From Gymnopus androsaceus JB14 (Eukaryota > Basidiomycota > Agaricomycetes > Agaricales > Omphalotaceae), in NCBI GenBank assembly GCA_009733575.1, contig ML769405.1, positions 312,551-376,550 on the forward strand: a DNA stretch of 64,000 nucleotides, read 5' to 3'. Shown here piece by piece: positions 45,801-53,922 of this stretch (position 1 is the stretch's first letter; every line of letters begins with the position of its first letter). The translations under genes and the position numbers were made by a program. The notes beneath the pieces were generated by a model, which saw only the letters and a program-made list of their open reading frames with translations, did not search any database and was not told where the DNA came from.

Positions 45801-45910
45801 AGTAGGCTAGTACATCATTCATGCGCTCTTTCTTCCAAGTAAAATGTGCAATACAATTCTAGCTTGCAAAGTAGGCCTAAAGCAGACCCCTCAAGGAGGT
45901 TGTTGTTCAG

Positions 45911-46079
45911 CACTTTCTGAAAACCTTAAATATTTTTTCAAAAATAAATATTTTGTAATGACAGACCTTAGGCATGTGCTCAACTGAGGCACTTATGTCC
46001 ATTTCTGCCCTGCTATGGTCTACACTGAGCCTTCATTGGTACCACGCCAACTTAGGCCTCCAGCTGCCTATAGAGCTTC
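45911..46079. other. Spacer, no gene
   Basis: Short AT-rich stretch between the end of R1 and a hAT MITE relic. Confidence 0.35.
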
Positions 46080-46538
46080 CATATTGTCTGCTACTACTAT
46101 AGTGGTAAGTATTAGTGCAATGAGTATTATAGTACAGTAAGTACTAACATAATGAGTATAGTAAGTACTTATTAGCATATACTCATACCTACTAGTCACT
46201 TATTAAGCACTTAATTAAATAAGAACTGGTAAGTATTACTACCAAATGCTAGTATCAGTAATCCTACTAAGCTGCACTTACTGTAATGACCTGTTGAATA
46301 CCTTTTCATAGTAAATTGTATTTTATTATGCAAGTCTTCAATTTTTAAGGCTACTAGAACTGCAGTTTGAACTGGTTCAAACTTCACAACTACACTGAAA
46401 TTGCACTGGTGCAGCTCAGAACCGCAGTTCAGTGCAAGGTTTGCTTAAATTTAGAAATTTTAGCACCAGTGCAGTTCACAGTTTTCCCAAAATGGGACTA
46501 AAAACCAAACCGTACTGCACTTTCGCGCGCAAACCCTA
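46080..46538. mobile_element. Decayed copy of the 3990-4807 hAT MITE family
   Basis: Shares with that element the AGTAAGTACT-rich core, CAAATGCTAGTATCAGTA, GCTACTAGAACTGCAGTTTG and the right terminus ending AAACCCTA at 46538. The left terminus is not recognisable, so the copy is truncated or strongly diverged. Confidence 0.65.
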
Positions 46539-47096
46539 GCTTCTTCTGCTCAGGCTAACAATACATATTGTATATACACAGGCACTCCACAATGCATGAA
46601 CTTTTGGTCATTTCACTTCACTGTGAGTGATTTAGGGGCCGATTCCCTCATCAGGTAGACTTCTGCCACTATGTGAATAATCAAAAGCATATGCACATAG
46701 GCTAGGCAAATGTGAACACATGTGAGATCTCTTGGCCTCCTACTGTACTCATTCCCCTATATTGCGTTAAGTCCCTTAAACACCTATTAGAATGATTGTG
46801 CACCTTAATGTGTGTAATCAATCTTAATTGATCTTTCAGCACTTTCAGTAGAACATCAAAAAAACAGTGTTCTATTGGCATATGGTTTTAGTACATAGCC
46901 TTTTATGAACAATTGCCAATGTTGATAGGAATGATCAGATTGGAGATGGAAACATGGATGGAATTAAAATGCAATCAACACCTAACACTAAGTTAATGGG
47001 TAAAAGACATGTTGAACAGATTTGATATTCATAACTGGATCATGCACTTCTTAACTGAATGTTGCTGACTTCATTTTATAGAACTCTTATCAAACA
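46539..47096. other. AT-rich spacer
   Basis: No conserved frame. It may be 5' sequence of the retroelement fragment that follows. Confidence 0.3.
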
Positions 47097-47435
47097 ATGT
47101 CTTCCTCTGTCATTACTGTTATCCCTTACTTGGATGGTGCCAACTATAGCACATGGTCCACTGGCATGGCAGCCTATCTCTACCTTCAGAAACTCATCAG
47201 ATATATCAATGGATGTTATCCTCATCCTGTCTGCACCCAATATGTTGCTACTGCAGCTGAAGTTGCTGCGGGAACTCATTCTGCCAATCAAGTGATTGAC
47301 ACATCTCCTGCAGATATCAGTGAAAAAATAGCAGCTTGGAATGATAATGATGATGCTGCAATTGGTGCCATTGATTTGCACCTATGCCAAGTTGCCAGGC
47401 TTTATTTTAATAAGGCTAGAGCCTCTGGTGGGTAG
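47097..47435 (+). mobile_element. Ty1/copia-type Gag fragment
   Basis: An open frame starting MSSSVITVIPYLDGANYSTW and continuing with AYLYLQKLI, INGCYPHP, IAAWNDNDDAAIGAIDLHLC has the pattern of copia Gag N-terminal domains (L.G.NY..W, then W...D..A...I.L.L). Only about 110 residues survive before a stop. No protease, integrase or reverse transcriptase follows in frame. Confidence 0.7.
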
Positions 47436-47440
47436 ATCAC

Positions 47441-49320
47441 CTGACTACCAAGGCTTCTCATACTATGGCAATCATTTCAGACAGTAGCTATGTTTGCAAC
47501 TGTGGAATGGGTACCAATGCAGGTGTACCTTGTTGCCACTTCTTCAAAGCATGGACATCATTTCCTGGCCTTCCTTTTTTTATTTATATATTGCTCATCA
47601 ATAAGAGGTGCATACAGTTAGTCATTTACAGTAATGACTACATCCTTAGTTACATCTTTAGATGGTATCAAAATCCTACTCTTGATGTTACCACTGTACC
47701 GGTAGTAACCTTTGACAACTTTGCCTCCCATTCCTTTGCCTCCATCTAATCTTTATCATCAAATCCTCTCAAAGAGCCTCCTAGATCCCACATACACTCC
47801 AGCCCACCTCACCCTACTCAGACTATTGGTACACGGACAGTCAATTTCGAAGCTACTGCTGCCAGAGCTTGGTTGCATGTAGTGAAACCCGTGGGTACCT
47901 GCAGGTATATCCGCCAAAATACCTGCGGGTTTTTGGCACCCACGGATGGTCACTATCCACAGGTACGGGTACCCGTGGGTACAGGTATGATTTTTGATGG
48001 AATTGCAGGTACCTGCAGGTACCCATGGGTTACCTGCACTACCCACTGATACTTGATATCAGTTAAAGTTTAATGTATAAAAATGACATAATTTTAATAG
48101 AGATGTCATTTTACATGATAAGTATGTCTTAGTACTTACTAGTATCAGGATTAGTATCAGTAATAGACTCTACTAGTAAGAACTGATCCATAGTACTAGT
48201 TCAAATAGCAATACCACTAGGCCTAAACTATGAAGTATTTAGTATTTACTGCCAATGTCAGTACTTCCATCCTAGTAAGTACGAATAACTACCATTAATT
48301 AATGGTAGATTTATCAGGAATTACTACTTGACTACTACAGTCTACTAGTGAGGAAGCAGCAATACTTCTTAAAAGTAGATAGCATTAATATTGATACTTA
48401 CTTGTAAGTAGCTACTACAGTCATCACTCAATTAGAGGTTGATGAATACCTTGATAAGTACTTAGTAAGTATAGTATTGGAATACATTACTTTGTAGTAA
48501 TTGGTTAACAGAGGTTGTTCTACTAGACCAATTGTATTCAAATTTAGGAACTAAGCTGAAGGGATGTAGAAGAATGAAAGAAAATTGTAAGATGGGTAGA
48601 AGAAATTATGGAGAAGAAGAGTGTTATATTCATATGAATGAAGTGTACTAACACATAGTAACTAAATATAGTAAGTCCAAGTATTAGTACTCTACTAGTT
48701 TGATACCATTAGTATCTATTTCATATTCATTATAAACATATCTATTATACAAATGTATACCATATTTTTTTGTACTAATGTAACCTCACAGGTACCTGTG
48801 ACATCCACGGGTACCTGCAAGAAAAATACCCAAGGCTAATGGGTATTTTCAGCACCGGGTATGGACTCTAAGATAATGAATACCTGCGGGTACAGGTACA
48901 GGTAACCCGCAGATAGTACTTGTACCAAGCTCTGACTGCTGCTCTGAGGCCTCTCCTAAATGGAATTCAAACTCAGGAACAGCTCAATGAGGTCATTACG
49001 GATCTTCATGCACTCAGGTTTGTATTTTTCCAACATGCTGCATATGTTAGTCTAATTATCTACAGACATGCTTGAGAAGAAATCCGTGAAGGTGATATAC
49101 ATGATCCTGTTAGGTACAATAGAAAAGGCTGACCAAGGACCACACAGATTACTGGGCCTTTAGAAGGTAAAGCACAAGGAGGAGGTTCATCAGGTAAACA
49201 AAGCAGGGTAGATGGTCCTGATGGCAATATTGATGAGCCTGCTCCAAAGAAAAGGACATATTGCTGCAGTCAGTGCCATCAGTCTGGTCATAATGTTAGT
49301 TTATGTTCAATGCATTGACC
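47441..49320 (+). pseudogene. C-terminal remnant of a Mutator-like transposase (SWIM and CCHC zinc motifs)
   Basis: The first part reads SYVCNCGMGTNAGVPCCHFF, a SWIM zinc finger (CxC...CxH type), followed after a plausible intron (GTGCAT...TTTAG, about 47609-47662) by RWYQNPTLDVTTVP. This is the usual C-terminal arrangement of MULE transposases. After an insertion at about 47876-48918 the similarity resumes with LLNGIQTQEQLNEVITDLHA and ends with KKRTYCCSQCHQSGHNVSLC, a CX2CX4HX4C knuckle, near 49318. The catalytic domain is absent, so the gene is a truncated relic. It directly follows the copia Gag fragment. Confidence 0.7.
47876..48918. mobile_element. GTACC-rich terminal-array element inside the MULE relic
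   Basis: Both ends carry clusters of GGGTACCTGCAGGTACC-like motifs (about 47890-48040 and 48790-48912), while the core is AGTACTT-rich like the hAT MITEs. It interrupts the MULE-derived frame. Ends are approximate; I could not read a clean target-site duplication. Confidence 0.6.
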
Positions 49321-49539
49321 TCTTATTTACTTCTAGAATCAATACTGCTTTATCTCAATACATTGTGCTCACCATGCAGAGCTTAACAGATTAGATGTAT
49401 CTAAAGCTGTGTAATGTGTATGTGCTCAGGTTATCTATCAGTCATTGTTTGATAGCCTGGAAGGGTTTCCTGATAACAATTTTGTTGAAACTACCAAGAA
49501 ACCCCAAAAAGGGGGTTTCCCATTAGAATTATCTCTACA

Positions 49540-49744
49540 TGTAACAGCTCCTAAGTGGAGCCTAGAGCCTTAGTATCATGCAAACGAGTACTACTGGATT
49601 TATTCAGTGTGTTACTCGCAAGGTGATGGTTTAAAGCTAAGGTCTTCTAATATATAATTATTATAATATAGATTATTGGCATGTGCGGGAATGTGCTGCC
49701 TGTAAAGACTGAGGTCCTGCCGATCAGGGATCAGGGACATTACA
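49540..49744 (-). repeat. LTR (distal, 3' in minus orientation)
   Basis: Starts TGTAACAGCTCCTAAGTGG and ends GGGACATTACA. Paired with 52919-53126. Contains an AT-rich stretch TATAATTATTATAATATAG in its middle. Confidence 0.9.
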
Positions 49745-49937
49745 CCCTCCCCAGCCAGATTGAGCCTACAGTTCAATTGAAGAGGAAGGGGGCCCCCAAC
49801 TGGTTTGATAGCATGTCAACCCAGCTGGAGCTTATTTGTGAGAGCTTCAACTTGATAGTTGAAGTTGGGACCATATTCACGATAGCGTGTCGTGAATATA
49901 TCCTGGGATTTCAAATGCATGGTAGCGTGCCATGTAT

Positions 49938-50405
49938 TCAGAAACAGGAGTGAAGAACATGGTCACGTATTGCATGTAACTTGCATCCAAGACTAGGGTC
50001 CATTGTACGGAACATAGTCAACCACTGAAGGGCAAAGACAGTTATGTCTTTTCCCATTTCAATGGTAATGCCTTGGGAGGCATAAAACAAGGCTACATCA
50101 TACAATGTAGCATTATCAATGTCACCTGTATATGGTGATGTTGAAATATTTGAGACAATATTTGTCTCATCACATCCGGTAATGGATGCGTCAAGTCCTG
50201 GAGTTGTGAACAACTCTGCTGTTTGTAAGGTGAAGCAATGCTGCTTCACCTTGGAAGTCCCCGCTGCTATAACTGGGGCATGGTTACTTACTAGTAACCA
50301 TCCATGTACATTACGGGTAAGAGTATGATCATTGTGATCATGCTTTATGCCAGTAGGACATTGGTTGGGGTACATTTGGATGTACCGTACCCAATCCTCT
50401 GGCAA
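49938..50405 (-). CDS. Open frame in LTR element, unknown product
   Basis: About 155 codons open on the minus strand, reading MPEDWVRYIQMYPNQCPTG at the start. No similarity to known retroelement proteins. It may be the end of a longer, frame-broken protein of the element. Hairpins run through it. Confidence 0.35.
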   Translation of the reverse strand: MPEDWVRYIQMYPNQCPTGIKHDHNDHTLTRNVHGWLLVSNHAPVIAAGTSKVKQHCFTLQTAELFTTPGLDASITGCDETNIVSNISTSPYTGDIDNATLYDVALFYASQGITIEMGKDITVFALQWLTMFRTMDPSLGCKLHAIRDHVLHSCF

Positions 50406-50455
50406 ATTGTGTTTCGAAGGATTTTTAATCCCATGTACTTGAGATGTAGAGTGAG

Positions 50456-50770
50456 CTAGTGTATTTCTACACTGGCCCTCCCCATCTTGAAGAGAAAAGA
50501 AGCTTGCTTGTGAACGTTGTACACATTTTGAGCTTGCTCTGTGAGTTTCAGAAATCTGTCATAGTTTACAATGGATTTGCCCCCCACAATTTCTGGATGG
50601 TGGGTCTTTCCCACTGTCCAGGAGTCTATCAATGGGGTACCCAATGATATTAAAAAGAATTCCCTGGTCAGGGAATTGTGAATCTCCAATTTCTTGGAGA
50701 TCTTGGTCACAGAGTCGCTGGACAGCAACTCAGTCCATCCAGTCCCTTTTTGAGGGCCTGGTTGTGCCAA
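50456..50770 (-). CDS. Open frame in LTR element, unknown product
   Basis: About 104 codons on the minus strand (contains REFFLISLGTPLIDSWTVG). No family recognised. It overlaps the next upstream frame's end by about 40 nt in a different frame, which hints at one interrupted coding region or frameshifting. Confidence 0.3.
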   Translation of the reverse strand: MAQPGPQKGTGWTELLSSDSVTKISKKLEIHNSLTREFFLISLGTPLIDSWTVGKTHHPEIVGGKSIVNYDRFLKLTEQAQNVYNVHKQASFLFKMGRASVEIH

Positions 50771-51386
50771 AACGTGAATTTACAGTGGTACCATGTACCA
50801 CCTTCAATTTGGAAGGCATGGCCTTCCAAGGGGTGAACCTCTCCTCTTGAGTCGATTCGGGATGCGGATTGATGCAAGGGGGAGGAACCGGGGTGGGAGG
50901 GGGAGATAAGGACACAGGAAGTGTCAGAGAGAGATCTGGCGGTGAAATTTCACCGTCAGATGAGCGGGGATGACAGGAAGGCCTTAGGCCTGTCTGAGCA
51001 ATGTCAGCCCATTGGTCTCCGTCAGTATCTCTGATGTTCTCGCGTGGATCATCTCCACAAGGAGATTGTCCTCCTGAGTTGATCCTAGCATGAATCCGTT
51101 CAGGAGATGTGTTTTGTTTGAACAAAACGCCATATTCTGGGTATGAACACATACCCAATCTTGTTGTATGATGAGATGTTACAGTTGCCATGGATGTAGA
51201 TTTTACATCCGGTGCATTGCGACTACCAGGATTAAATCCTGGCATGTTAGCTTTCACTAACGTGTCCGTGAACTGTTGAAGTTCATGGAGAGCCCATTGG
51301 CTCGCAGCTTGTGCTTCTGCACATTGCTGTATAAAAATATCGGTTTGGGTGAACCCAGACAGTGATATGGGTGTAGCTGAAGCCAC
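50730..51386 (-). CDS. Open frame in LTR element, homologous to part of the upstream frame
   Basis: About 218 codons open, without an early ATG (first ATG at about 51245). The stretch IFIQQCAEAQAASQWALHEL, then RENIRDTDGDQW and SSDGEISPPDLSLTLPVSL, parallels the other frame's FFQLCATAQSTSQKALHEI, RNVRDIDSDWQ and GGEYSPPGDSLTPLVF. The two frames are therefore an internal duplication. Pro/Ser-rich tail; no known domain. Confidence 0.45.
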   Translation of the reverse strand: MASATPISLSGFTQTDIFIQQCAEAQAASQWALHELQQFTDTLVKANMPGFNPGSRNAPDVKSTSMATVTSHHTTRLGMCSYPEYGVLFKQNTSPERIHARINSGGQSPCGDDPRENIRDTDGDQWADIAQTGLRPSCHPRSSDGEISPPDLSLTLPVSLSPPPTPVPPPCINPHPESTQEERFTPWKAMPSKLKVVHGTTVNSRFGTTRPSKRDWMD

Positions 51387-51499
51387 ACCTATGTGTTCAG
51401 TATGAACGTAGAAGGGTCCAGCTCAGCTATAGTTGAGCTGTACTTGGTTTTGCACAATGCAGGGAGCATTGTGGGTCACCGAATTTTTTTCACAACTTG

Positions 51500-52205
51500 G
51501 TGACTTCCCAAATTGGGTATTTGACCCAATTTGGGAATTTGGTGCAGCCAGAGCTGCACCAAAACATTCAATTTGAACGTATCAACAATCAGCTTGACTA
51601 GGATCAAGCTGGGGTGAGCTTTTCATGATGTGGGGTACATCATGGGGGCTCAAATCGTGTGCAGAACCACATGATCAAGAAGAATTCCCGAATTGGGTTT
51701 TTAATCCAATCCGGGAATTTGGCGGGGCTAGAACCATGCCAGAATGTTCCGGGGGAATGTGAGGATGCTCAGCTCAACTCCTGCTGAGCTGGGACAAGTT
51801 CTTCATGATGTGAGGAGTGTCATGAATGCTTGTCTCATGTGCAGAGGCACACAATCAAGAAGAATTCCCAAATTGGGGTTTTAATCCAGTTTGGGAATTA
51901 TGCATAACCGGAGTCATGCCAAAATGTTTAGCATGAATGTATTGAGTGTCAGCTTGACTGGAGTCAAGCTGGTGTGTGTTTTCTGCAATGCAGGACACTT
52001 TCTGGGGCACCAAGTCATGAAAATGACTTGGTGTCTTTCCAAATTGGGTTTTTAATCCAATTTGGAAATAAGGCGCAACGGGAGCTGTGCCAAAACGTTC
52101 GGAATGAATGTATGGAAATTCAGCTTGACTAGAGTCAAGCACATCCTGGGGCACTGAGTCATGAAAATGACTCGGTTTGACAATGTTATAAACATTGTCA
52201 TTGTT
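51500..52205. repeat. Tandem module of about 180 bp, nearly four copies
   Basis: The AATTGGG hairpin recurs at 51505-51537, 51685-51717, 51865-51897 and 52036-52068, spacing 180, 180 and 171 bp. Each copy is followed by the same series of hairpins (a GCAG/CTGC type, a CAGCTTGA type, a CATGATG or AAGTCAT type) in the same order. Stem changes are often compensated on the partner strand. Confidence 0.85.
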
Positions 52206-52877
52206 TCCAGCCCAATTTTCAATTCCCTGAGTATTTCCAATTTCTTGGACACAAGGGGAAGGTGTGGGAGACAAAGGGAGGTGAGGAAGAGGAGCGGGAG
52301 TGGGAGACGAGAACACCAGAGGTGTCAGAGAGTCACCTGGAGGTGAATATTCACCCCCAGGTGTGCAGGGATGACTGCAAGGCTTTGTGCCTGTCCAGCC
52401 ATAGCTGGGCTGCCAATCACTGTCAATATCTCTAACGTTCCGGTATGGAACGTCTCCCGGAGGAGTGGATTGTGTTATGTTAGCATTTGCTAACATTTCC
52501 CTGAACTTCGAAATTTCGTGGAGAGCCTTTTGGCTTGTGGACTGTGCTGTTGCACATAATTGAAAGAAATCACTGGATTGGGATGACCCAATCGGTGATT
52601 CAAGCATGGTCGAGGCCACATTTAAACGTTCAAACTGAACGTTATTATTTCCAGCCCAACACGAGTTGGGCTTAAAATCATTTGTGCCCGCGCATGCACT
52701 GGCACCAGTGATGCAAAAACGGTCACTGTTGTAAGATTCACTGCCGTGAATCTTTTTTGAACGGTTGACAATGTTAAAACCATCATCGTTGCTGGAATTG
52801 CCATAGCAATTCCAATAATGGTTATTGGCGATGTTTACCATGTCACCGTAACCTGAGTTGTCGTAACGACTCGGCAT
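51855..52877 (-). CDS. Main open frame of the LTR element, unknown product
   Basis: About 340 residues from an ATG at 52877 (MPSRYDNSGYGDMV), 41 bp inside the 5' LTR in minus orientation, where a Gag-like first product would be expected. It is Asn/Ser-rich at the start, Pro-rich in the middle (SPTPAPLPHLPLSPTPSPC), then has repeated segments with SSQA, PYIHSERFGTAPV and LKTQFGK corresponding to the 180-bp modules. No zinc knuckle or capsid signature. The frame stays open across about 14 of the listed hairpins, which suggests that coding and structure coexist. Confidence 0.5.
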   Translation of the reverse strand: MPSRYDNSGYGDMVNIANNHYWNCYGNSSNDDGFNIVNRSKKIHGSESYNSDRFCITGASACAGTNDFKPNSCWAGNNNVQFERLNVASTMLESPIGSSQSSDFFQLCATAQSTSQKALHEISKFREMLANANITQSTPPGDVPYRNVRDIDSDWQPSYGWTGTKPCSHPCTPGGEYSPPGDSLTPLVFSSPTPAPLPHLPLSPTPSPCVQEIGNTQGIENWAGNNDNVYNIVKPSHFHDSVPQDVLDSSQAEFPYIHSERFGTAPVAPYFQIGLKTQFGKTPSHFHDLVPQKVSCIAENTHQLDSSQADTQYIHAKHFGMTPVMHNSQTGLKPQFGNSS

Positions 52878-52918
52878 CTTGCGGGGATCGCTGAAGAGTA
52901 CACAGGTACTCAAAAAGG

Positions 52919-53126
52919 TGTAACGGCTCCTAAGTGGAGCCTAGAGCCTTAGTATCACACAAACAAGTACTACTGGATTTATTCAGTGCGTTACTCACAA
53001 GGTGATGGTTTAAAGCTAAGGTCTTCTAATATATAATTATTATAATATAGATTATTTGCAGGCGCGGGAATGTGCTGCCGCCTGTAAAGACTGAGGTCTT
53101 GCCGATCAGGGATTGGGGACGTTACA
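52919..53126 (-). repeat. LTR (proximal, 5' in minus orientation)
   Basis: Starts TGTAACGGCTCCTAAG and ends GGGACGTTACA. Partner of 49540-49744; the copies differ by a few substitutions such as CG against TG/CA and by short indels. Confidence 0.9.
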
Positions 53127-53689
53127 CTACAGTAACAGCAACTATTGATGCACACCCCCAAATTGGGAAGGTGGGCACTTAAGTGTTGTTCCTCATTGTA
53201 CTGCTCAAAAGAATCATGATTTTTGAGTATATTAGTACTGCAAAATGCTTAGTATCATTTTGATGCAAGGAAGTCCAATGGGCTTTTTTTTTGATCAGAC
53301 ATGGGGGCTCGAAGTGCTTAAGTGCCCATCAGCCTGATTTGGGGGTGTGCATTAATAGTTACCATCACTGTATATCTTGCATGGACCTAATACTTACTCA
53401 TAAATTTTTATAAATCTTATTAGCTTTTGTGTCCTCATATATGAGCACAATCTGGAGTGGATTCTGTTCACTCAAGTTTTTGTTTGATTTTGAAAGTTTC
53501 TGTCTGCCAAACAGAGTTTTGCAAACATCAGAAATTGGTATGTAATTTGTAAATAATATCAGCTGCCAGGAACTGTCTACTTTCATATGCAAATTCAGTA
53601 GAGGTTAAATTTTTCCCTTTCCCGTTCTTTCCCACCGCCTGTCTTGCATGCACCAACAAAAGCATCAAACCAAGGCAGCTGATGACAGT
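53127..53689. other. Spacer, no gene
   Basis: AT-rich. A phrase about CCCCCAAATTGGGAAGGTGGGCACTT and its inverted counterpart near 53310-53350 (GTGCCCATCAGCC...GGGGGTGTGC) may be the ends of another small TIR element (about 53150-53355), but the ends are imprecise. Confidence 0.35.
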
Positions 53690-53922
53690 ACATAAACTTT
53701 AAGGTGTTTCTTTGCTGCCAATATAAAAAGTGAAGCTGAGTCACAAGTGGAGTCAGTGAGTCCAACGGTGAATTTGGTACTTGGACAAAAGCAATAAGCC
53801 CTTACTGTAATCATACAGGGCGCTCAAAGCAAACAAAAGAATACTGACATGCACACTTAACAAATTCAATCATTATTTAATTGGGTGAATGCGAATACAG
53901 AACAAGAATCTAGGTTCAACAA

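Larger units (their letters stand above)
49845..52815. repeat. Dense array of short inverted repeats (hairpins) across the element interior
   Basis: At least 34 inverted repeats with 7-14 bp stems and short loops (mostly 1-9 nt, a few without a loop or with a shorter 5-6 bp stem) occur, and few stretches are free of them. Examples: 50227-50252 (11 bp), 50658-50677 (9 bp), 50809-50829, 51111-51128, 51226-51242, 51505-51537 (14 bp), 51538-51563 (10 bp), 51950-51971, 52008-52033 (11 bp), 52036-52068 (12 bp), 52178-52200, 52342-52355 (perfect 14-mer), 52733-52754, 52794-52815. Stem sequences differ from one hairpin to the next. The LTRs and outside flanks do not show this pattern. Confidence 0.9.
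49540..53126 (-). mobile_element. LTR-flanked, non-autonomous element packed with hairpins (3.6 kb)
   Basis: Two direct repeats of about 205 bp (49540-49744 and 52919-53126) begin TGTAAC and end TTACA. They are flanked by the 5-bp duplication CTACA (49535-49539 and 53127-53131), the standard footprint of LTR integration. Read on the minus strand, a purine tract GGGGAGGG abuts the distal LTR (49745-49752), a good polypurine tract, and the open frames are also on the minus strand. No reverse transcriptase, RNase H, integrase or protease motif is visible. Its mobility would depend on enzymes supplied by another element. The interior is saturated with short inverted repeats, described separately. 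The LTRs differ by only a modest number of changes, mostly at CpG, so insertion may be fairly recent. Confidence 0.85.

Noticed and set aside
49845..52815. CRISPR-like array
   Set aside because: There is no constant repeat with unique spacers, the palindromes all differ, and the host is a eukaryote.
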